From contig NZ_CP120416.1 in assembly GCF_032773895.1 (NCBI RefSeq), positions 3,098,001 through 3,162,000 on the forward strand: 64,000 nt of DNA, given 5' to 3'. The DNA is from Teredinibacter sp. KSP-S5-2 (GTDB lineage: Bacteria > Pseudomonadota > Gammaproteobacteria > Pseudomonadales > Cellvibrionaceae). This document shows positions 59,300-64,000 of the stretch, piece after piece. Every line of letters starts with the position of its first letter. The first letter of the stretch is position 1. The position numbers and the translations under genes are program-made. The notes under the pieces are model-generated. The model was not told where the DNA came from. It saw only the letters and a list, made by a program, of their open reading frames with translations, and searched no databases.

Positions 59300-60136
59300 T
59301 TAATTTTTAGGGTATGTTTTGACGATATCTTCAAACATATCGTACTCAAAAACAGTATCTAAAATCCCATCAGAAGTGGTATCCACTTCGGCACGTTTAA
59401 GATGAAAAGCACCAAATTCCTGCTTTTTTCGGATTTTTTTAGATGTCGAATCAAAGAGGTTAATGCTTTTTATCACACCATTTTCATAAAACACTCTGTA
59501 ATCCTGAAAACCGTCCCCTGTGGTATCTGATTTCTCCCAAATTGTATTGCCTTTTTTATATTGCGCCTCTGTTTCAAACGTCCCGTCAAAATTCCTGTCA
59601 ATAAGTGCTTTCTTTAATAACCCTTTTTGATCGTATGTATAAACAATATCCTTTTTACCGTCAAAATTACTGTCCATCTCGATCTTTGATAGCACAAAGT
59701 TTCTATATACCCACTTTTCGTCAAGAAGACCATCACCGTTGTAGTCAATACCATCCTCTGTAACCGGAGAGCGATAGTACGCTGCAGTAACCCCTACCCC
59801 TATTAAAAAAGCAACAACAAGAGAAACTATCCCCCCGTTTTTTCGGGGTAACGTACCAGGTTCTGATTCTATTCCCAATTCTGAACTCGGTGGCAGGCTT
59901 AACTCGAATTCTGAGTCTGATTCCGGTTGAGTTGCATCCCACTTCTGTACGATTTTTTTTGCAACAGCATAATCGGACTCTTGGATCATTATTCGAACCA
60001 CTCCAATCGCTTGGAGCTCACCAACACCCCCTTGCAGGTATTCCCCGTCAATTCTCGGCGACAAGCCCTCCTCTTCCAGTAAATCAGCAATAATATGTGC
60101 TTCGATTGTATTCGCGGCTTCGTACAATAATTTCAC
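59300..60136 (-). CDS. DUF2007 protein with a membrane anchor and EF-hand-like repeats
   Basis: 278 aa. N-terminus (about 1-65) is DUF2007: MKLLYEAANTIEAHIIADLLEEEG, GEYLQGGVGEL, then VVRIMIQESDYAVAKKIVQKW. A single membrane helix (IVSLVVAFLIGVGVTAAYY, about 103-121) follows. The outer part has five EF-hand-like loops: DYNGDGLLDEKW, DSNFDGKKD, DRNFDGTFE, DTTGDGFQD, DTTSDGILD, spaced about 20-30 aa. It would put a calcium-binding stalk outside or in the periplasm and a DUF2007 domain inside. No function known to me; it takes the place of pdxJ-acpS after recO. Confidence 0.75.
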   Translation of the reverse strand: MKLLYEAANTIEAHIIADLLEEEGLSPRIDGEYLQGGVGELQAIGVVRIMIQESDYAVAKKIVQKWDATQPESDSEFELSLPPSSELGIESEPGTLPRKNGGIVSLVVAFLIGVGVTAAYYRSPVTEDGIDYNGDGLLDEKWVYRNFVLSKIEMDSNFDGKKDIVYTYDQKGLLKKALIDRNFDGTFETEAQYKKGNTIWEKSDTTGDGFQDYRVFYENGVIKSINLFDSTSKKIRKKQEFGAFHLKRAEVDTTSDGILDTVFEYDMFEDIVKTYPKN

Positions 60137-60312
60137 TGGACTCCCCCAATATACTAAAAACGCAAGAAAGACGTTAACGATTCAAATTCAATAACGGATT
60201 TATTGAGCTTACTTTTATTCTTCCGGTAAATTTTTGTCTTTCAGTATATAAAAGAATACACGGAAATACAGAAAAAAAGCGGCTAACAATTGAGCTCTTG
60301 GAGTAGCTAGTG

Positions 60313-60996
60313 CTATTGAAAGAGAGATCGGGACAAAAGGGGTTTATCACCAATGATTATTTTTATTGCTTCACGACACAAAATTTTGAGTGCTCTTCTC
60401 TCAACATCGCAAGAATAGCCACCATGAGAAATCGCACGTATCACATGACCAGAGAACAGGATTTGTTTCTTTTTAGGGTAAACATCAGCAGAGACTTTTA
60501 CAAAACCTTCGTCGGGGAAATACTGATACTCAACGCCATCTTGTATCAAATCCCCTAAACTGTCTGAACTAAAGTTAATACCGTATCCCATGTCTTGCAG
60601 AAACACTAACTCAAACTGCCTAAGCGCGAGCTCAACGTCATCGAGAATACTGATATTCTGTAACGCCGTTTGGTAAGCCTGATATAAGGTAGTATGAGCT
60701 TCCCCAGGCAACAAGGCTCGACATAAAAGCTCGTTTAAATATAAGCCACAATACAAGCGTGTTGATTGAAGCTGAACGCCAGAGCTTTCTGCTTCAATCA
60801 TGAGTAAGGTTTTTAAATCGGATCGCCCCTGCCAGGAAACACTATATGGGACAAATGGCTGAAAAAAAGCTGAAGAACGCTTTTTTTGTGACATTCTTTG
60901 AACAACCTGAACCCGCCCAGCATTTTGACAAAATAATTCCAGAATACATTTTGAATCCGTAAAATTCCTTTTATGCAAAATGTAGGCGGTATCCAT
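60313..60996 (-). CDS. recO: DNA repair protein RecO
   Basis: 227 aa. Start MDTAYILHKRNFTDSKCILELFCQNAGRV, the OB-fold of RecO, and the helical C-terminal half with LYLNELLCRALLPGEAHTTLYQAYQTAL. Loads RecA with RecR. Adjacent to era as in most gammaproteobacteria, 8 bases after the era stop. Confidence 0.92.
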   Translation of the reverse strand: MDTAYILHKRNFTDSKCILELFCQNAGRVQVVQRMSQKKRSSAFFQPFVPYSVSWQGRSDLKTLLMIEAESSGVQLQSTRLYCGLYLNELLCRALLPGEAHTTLYQAYQTALQNISILDDVELALRQFELVFLQDMGYGINFSSDSLGDLIQDGVEYQYFPDEGFVKVSADVYPKKKQILFSGHVIRAISHGGYSCDVERRALKILCREAIKIIIGDKPLLSRSLFQ

Positions 60997-61004
60997 TACA
61001 TCAA

Positions 61005-61913
61005 CTAAAACTCTCTTTTGTCATCATAACCTAAGCTTCGCAGTGCACGATCATCATCGGACCATCCCGACTTAACCTTTACCCACAGCTTAAGAAAGAC
61101 TTTATTATCAAAGAGTTTTTCCATATCCAATCTGGCTTGCTGACCAATGCTTTTTATTCTTGCACCCTTATCCCCAATAATAATGCGCTTTTGGCCATCA
61201 CGTTCAACAAGAATCAAGGCATGAATAGTGATTAAGCCCTCTTCTTCTTCAAACGATTCAATTTCTACCGCTATTTGATAAGGAAGCTCTGCACCCAACT
61301 GCCGGGTAATTTTCTCTCTCACAATCTCACTAGCAAGAAAACGTGAACTTCGATCAGTGATTTGGTCTTCTGGATAAAAATGCTCACACTCAGGTATAAA
61401 ACTTTCAATTAGCTGTTCAAGCTCCTGAAGATTATGCCCATGCAAAGCAGATAAAGGCACAATTTCTGCCTTGGGTAGTTTTTCCGACAAACTGGTTACG
61501 TGGGGCAGAAGTAATTTTTTATCTTCTATCTGGTCCAGTTTATTGACTGCCACGATGACAGGACAAGACACCTGAGCAACCTGCTGCAGAACTTGCTCGT
61601 CTTCAGCAAACCAGTGGGTTTTATCAACCACAAAAATAACAACATCGACATCCTTCAAAGCACTTGAAGCCGTCTTATTCATATATCGATTGATTGCCTT
61701 ATCCACTCCCTGATGAATGCCCGGCGTATCAACAAACACCATCTGCATATTTCCTTCCGTTTTAATGCCCATAACATTATTACGCGTAGTTTGTGGCTTT
61801 CGGGAAGTAATACTGATTTTCTGTTTAATCAGATGATTCAATAAAGTGGACTTGCCCACATTAGGGCGACCAACGATGGCTATATAGCCGGCACGTTTTA
61901 TCTCTTCAGACAT
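61005..61913 (-). CDS. era: GTPase Era
   Basis: 30S assembly GTPase. G1 [13 protein letters not shown]3 DTPGIH, G4 NKLD. C-terminal KH domain ([47 protein letters not shown]). 302 aa. In the rnc-era-recO operon. Confidence 0.97.
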   Translation of the reverse strand: MSEEIKRAGYIAIVGRPNVGKSTLLNHLIKQKISITSRKPQTTRNNVMGIKTEGNMQMVFVDTPGIHQGVDKAINRYMNKTASSALKDVDVVIFVVDKTHWFAEDEQVLQQVAQVSCPVIVAVNKLDQIEDKKLLLPHVTSLSEKLPKAEIVPLSALHGHNLQELEQLIESFIPECEHFYPEDQITDRSSRFLASEIVREKITRQLGAELPYQIAVEIESFEEEEGLITIHALILVERDGQKRIIIGDKGARIKSIGQQARLDMEKLFDNKVFLKLWVKVKSGWSDDDRALRSLGYDDKREF

Positions 61914-61934
61914 ATGACTTGTTCCGTTTTCCCG

Positions 61935-62603
61935 CTATATATTCATCAGTGCAAGCATTTTTTCAGCGGCAAGCTTCTCTGCGTTGCGCTTACTGGTACT
62001 GGAAGCCAGGGTTTTTTCTTTAACATGATCAACTGAACACTCTACCGTATATTCTTTCGCGTGAGACTCACCCGCAATAGAAACCGTCTCATATAGTGGG
62101 AGTGGGCGCTTGTGTTTTTGCAGATATTCCTGCAACAACGTCTTCGCATCTTTACCATCTTTTTCGATATCTAACGCAGCAAGTTTATCTGCATACCAGT
62201 TCAATACCACGTCCCGGCACACATCCATTCCAGACTCTAGATAAATAGCCCCAATTATCGCTTCCACCGTATCAGCTAAGATGGAAGCTCGACGAAAGCC
62301 GCCACTTTTTAGCTCACCTTCCCCAAGATACAGGTATTCACCTAAGCTAAACTCCTTAGCGATTTTCGCCAGCGTATCCCCCTTGACCAAACTCGAACGA
62401 ACACGAGTCAAATCACCTTCTCTGACATTAGGGAAGTTTTTATATAGGTACTCGGTGATAATCAGCCCCAGTAATGAATCCCCTAGAAACTCCAGGCGTT
62501 CATTATTCTGGCGGCCAACACTTCGGTGAGATAGCGCAAGTTTGAGTAAATCCTTTTGTGTAAACGTATATCCCAATGCGCGTTCAAGGCGATCACTCTT
62601 CAT
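61935..62603 (-). CDS. rnc: Ribonuclease III
   Basis: 222 aa. Nuclease domain with NERLEFLGDSLLGLIITEYL and a C-terminal dsRBD (DAKTLLQEYLQKHKRPLPLYE...SKRNAEKLAAEKML). The start at 62603 overlaps the upstream DUF4845 gene by about 11 bases. Confidence 0.96.
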   Translation of the reverse strand: MKSDRLERALGYTFTQKDLLKLALSHRSVGRQNNERLEFLGDSLLGLIITEYLYKNFPNVREGDLTRVRSSLVKGDTLAKIAKEFSLGEYLYLGEGELKSGGFRRASILADTVEAIIGAIYLESGMDVCRDVVLNWYADKLAALDIEKDGKDAKTLLQEYLQKHKRPLPLYETVSIAGESHAKEYTVECSVDHVKEKTLASSTSKRNAEKLAAEKMLALMNI

Positions 62604-63006
62604 CTGGTATTAAATATTCGCAACATGCTGCAACGTTTGAACTGTCTAACTGATGTTCGAAGTTCATAACCACATCAATATTGGCAAACAGATGGACTCG
62701 CACTTCATAGCGGTTGTTTATCAAAGTTCGGTCAGCTCTTTTTACAATTTTGATGTTTTTTGAGGCTTCACCTCTGACCGAGTTAATGGTTAAAAATTTT
62801 TGAATGGCCGATTTTATTTCCATTTTTGACATGGAGTGAAGATCAGGATTGGCTTCTGCAACAGAGACAATTACGCCTTTAATCATTCGGTCATCAATAT
62901 ACGCCGGCCCCAACCTAAAGGTGCACAATAGAAAAAAGCCAACCAAGCTAAGGACAACCAACCAACCTAACGAACTTAAACCGTATTGATGCTTAGGTAA
63001 TCGCAT
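62593..63006 (-). CDS. DUF4845 membrane protein
   Basis: 137 aa, one N-terminal membrane helix (LSSLGWLVVLSLVGFFLLCTF) and a periplasmic alpha/beta part (MSKMEIKSAIQKFLTINSV, RYEVRVHLFANIDVVM). Always lies between lepB and rnc in this clade; function unknown. The ATG at 63006 is preferred over a TTG at 63033. Confidence 0.88.
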   Translation of the reverse strand: MRLPKHQYGLSSLGWLVVLSLVGFFLLCTFRLGPAYIDDRMIKGVIVSVAEANPDLHSMSKMEIKSAIQKFLTINSVRGEASKNIKIVKRADRTLINNRYEVRVHLFANIDVVMNFEHQLDSSNVAACCEYLIPDEE

Positions 63007-63034
63007 ATTATGCCACTCTCTTTTTTTAACCAAT

Positions 63035-63910
63035 TTATATGGAACCTACCCGAGAAAAGCTGGGGATACTAAAAAAGCTTTCCCAATGCATCCATATACC
63101 AAATGCCTTGCCGACGATATTTTTTTCCGGCACAGGGCCCCATCCACGAGAATCAAAACTGTTATCCCGGTTATCGCCCATCATAAAGTAATGCCCTTCA
63201 GGCACTACCCACTCACCATATTCACTAAAACGCCCGGTAATTGTGCAGCGTCGCATTTTATGCGCTTTACCACCAACGGTTTCATCATAGACCTGATAAC
63301 TGGCTCCATTGTCAAAACAAGAATCGTTACGTCGTCGAATGTCAGGAGCATGAACCTGCTCGACATATTCCTTTTCAATTTTCTCACCATTGATATATAA
63401 GGTATGGTCGACATAACGAATCGTGTCACCAGGTAAACCAATAACACGTTTTATAAAGTAGCGAGGCTCATGAGGAGGGAAAAACACCATCACATCACCA
63501 CGTTTAGGCTCATCGACATCCAATATTTTAGTACGAATAATTGGCAGGCGAATGCCATAAGCAAATTTGTTTACTGCAATAAAGTCCCCCACTTCTAAAG
63601 TAGGTACCATGGACTCAGAGGGAATTTGAAAGGGTTCAATGACAAAAGAACGTAAAACAAAGACCAGAAGCAATACAGGGAAGAAAGATTTCGAATATTC
63701 CACCACAACAGGCACCTGGTTGGCCGCTTCCGTTGCCTTCTGGTAACCTTCGTCAGATTTCTTTTGCTCAGAGGAATAACCATCAAATTGACGTTCAACA
63801 TCTTTCAGTGCGGACAATCTGGGTTTACGTAATACGAGAAGGTCATACAGCCATACAACGCCCGTAACCACAACCGCAACAAACAACCATAGGGGTAAAT
63901 TAATATCCAT
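63035..63910 (-). CDS. lepB: Signal peptidase I LepB
   Basis: 291 aa. A first membrane helix, then a second helix before IPSESMVPTLEVGDFI with the catalytic Ser, and the Lys in YFIKRVIGLPGDTI. C-terminal boxes GDNRDNSFDSRGWGPVP. Cleaves signal peptides of secreted and flagellar-basal-body P-ring proteins in the periplasm. Confidence 0.95.
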   Translation of the reverse strand: MDINLPLWLFVAVVVTGVVWLYDLLVLRKPRLSALKDVERQFDGYSSEQKKSDEGYQKATEAANQVPVVVEYSKSFFPVLLLVFVLRSFVIEPFQIPSESMVPTLEVGDFIAVNKFAYGIRLPIIRTKILDVDEPKRGDVMVFFPPHEPRYFIKRVIGLPGDTIRYVDHTLYINGEKIEKEYVEQVHAPDIRRRNDSCFDNGASYQVYDETVGGKAHKMRRCTITGRFSEYGEWVVPEGHYFMMGDNRDNSFDSRGWGPVPEKNIVGKAFGIWMHWESFFSIPSFSRVGSI

Positions 63911-63950
63911 AACGTTTAATAAATCTCAACCTGTATTATATTATGTGTTT

Positions 63951-64000
63951 TTATGAGTCGACCTTTAATACAGCAAGGAAGGCATCCTGAGGGATTTCCA
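63951..64000 (-). CDS. lepA: LepA (EF4), last 15 codons only
   Basis: The minus strand ends EIPQDAFLAVLKVDS and TAA at 63951, the typical LepA C-terminus. The rest lies beyond the window. It is 41 bases upstream of lepB, as in the usual lepA-lepB pair. Confidence 0.85.
   Translation of the reverse strand, partial: EIPQDAFLAVLKVDS

Overview
The window is a chromosomal segment of a motile gammaproteobacterium. The gene order resembles marine Pseudomonadales/Cellvibrionales: lepA-lepB-DUF4845-rnc-era-recO, relA-mazG with cysM and a BarA/GacS kinase, and an HsbR/HsbA partner switch. Flagellar genes are read from sigma-54 and sigma-28 promoters, as in polar flagella of Pseudomonas and Vibrio. No genus can be fixed from the sequence alone.

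Layout. (1) 1-254 is the start of a small secreted protein cut by the window edge. (2) 0.58-13.6 kb is the late flagellar block on the minus strand: operon flgF-G-H-I-J-K-L from a sigma-54 promoter at 13.57 kb, three tandem palindrome-bearing repeat units (3.44-4.24 kb), then fliC with its own sigma-54 promoter and a strong terminator. (3) 13.8-22.2 kb is an accessory region inserted between flgF and flgE: an FmdB-like protein, a conserved small protein, cbiZ, an alpha/beta hydrolase, several secreted proteins of unknown function (one family with live and decayed copies), and a degraded IS3-family element. (4) 22.2-30.5 kb has flgB-C-D-E from a sigma-54 promoter, cheV-cheR, and divergently flgA (sigma-54) and flgM-flgN (sigma-28). 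(5) 30.5-47.4 kb has tRNA-Arg(CCU), rsmE, a GGDEF/EAL protein, ttcA, a PilZ-like protein, bioA, an operon of chemoreceptor-like protein, HsbA-like STAS and HsbR-like phosphatase/kinase, trpS, a tRNA-queuosine mannosyltransferase homologue, a double cNMP-binding/rhodanese protein, apeB, uppP and tsaB. (6) 47.8-51.3 kb has an AlgP-like lysine/alanine-rich DNA-binding protein, a gene-poor 1.3 kb stretch, adk and a small conserved protein. (7) 51.4-64 kb has mazG, relA, cysM, divergent barA/gacS, rnk, a DUF2007 protein with EF-hand-like repeats, recO, era, rnc, a DUF4845 protein, lepB and the last codons of lepA.

How the genes work together. Flagellar assembly follows a sigma-54 to sigma-28 hierarchy: hook/basal body and flgA operons and fliC carry -24/-12 promoters, while flgM has a near-consensus sigma-28 promoter. 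HsbR/HsbA homologues probably connect surface signalling to FlgM, as in Pseudomonas aeruginosa. The GGDEF/EAL and PilZ proteins add c-di-GMP input. RelA, MazG, BarA and Rnk form a stress and nucleotide-signalling group.

Most unusual points: strongly enlarged FliC, FlgK, FlgL and FlgE; the cruciform-forming tandem repeats between flgL and fliC; the family of small secreted proteins in several stages of decay; CGGCAA inverted repeats at the fliC promoter; an attC-like inverted repeat in the accessory region; and two unusual domain combinations (DUF2007-TM-EF-hand repeats; cNMP-cNMP-rhodanese lacking its cysteine).
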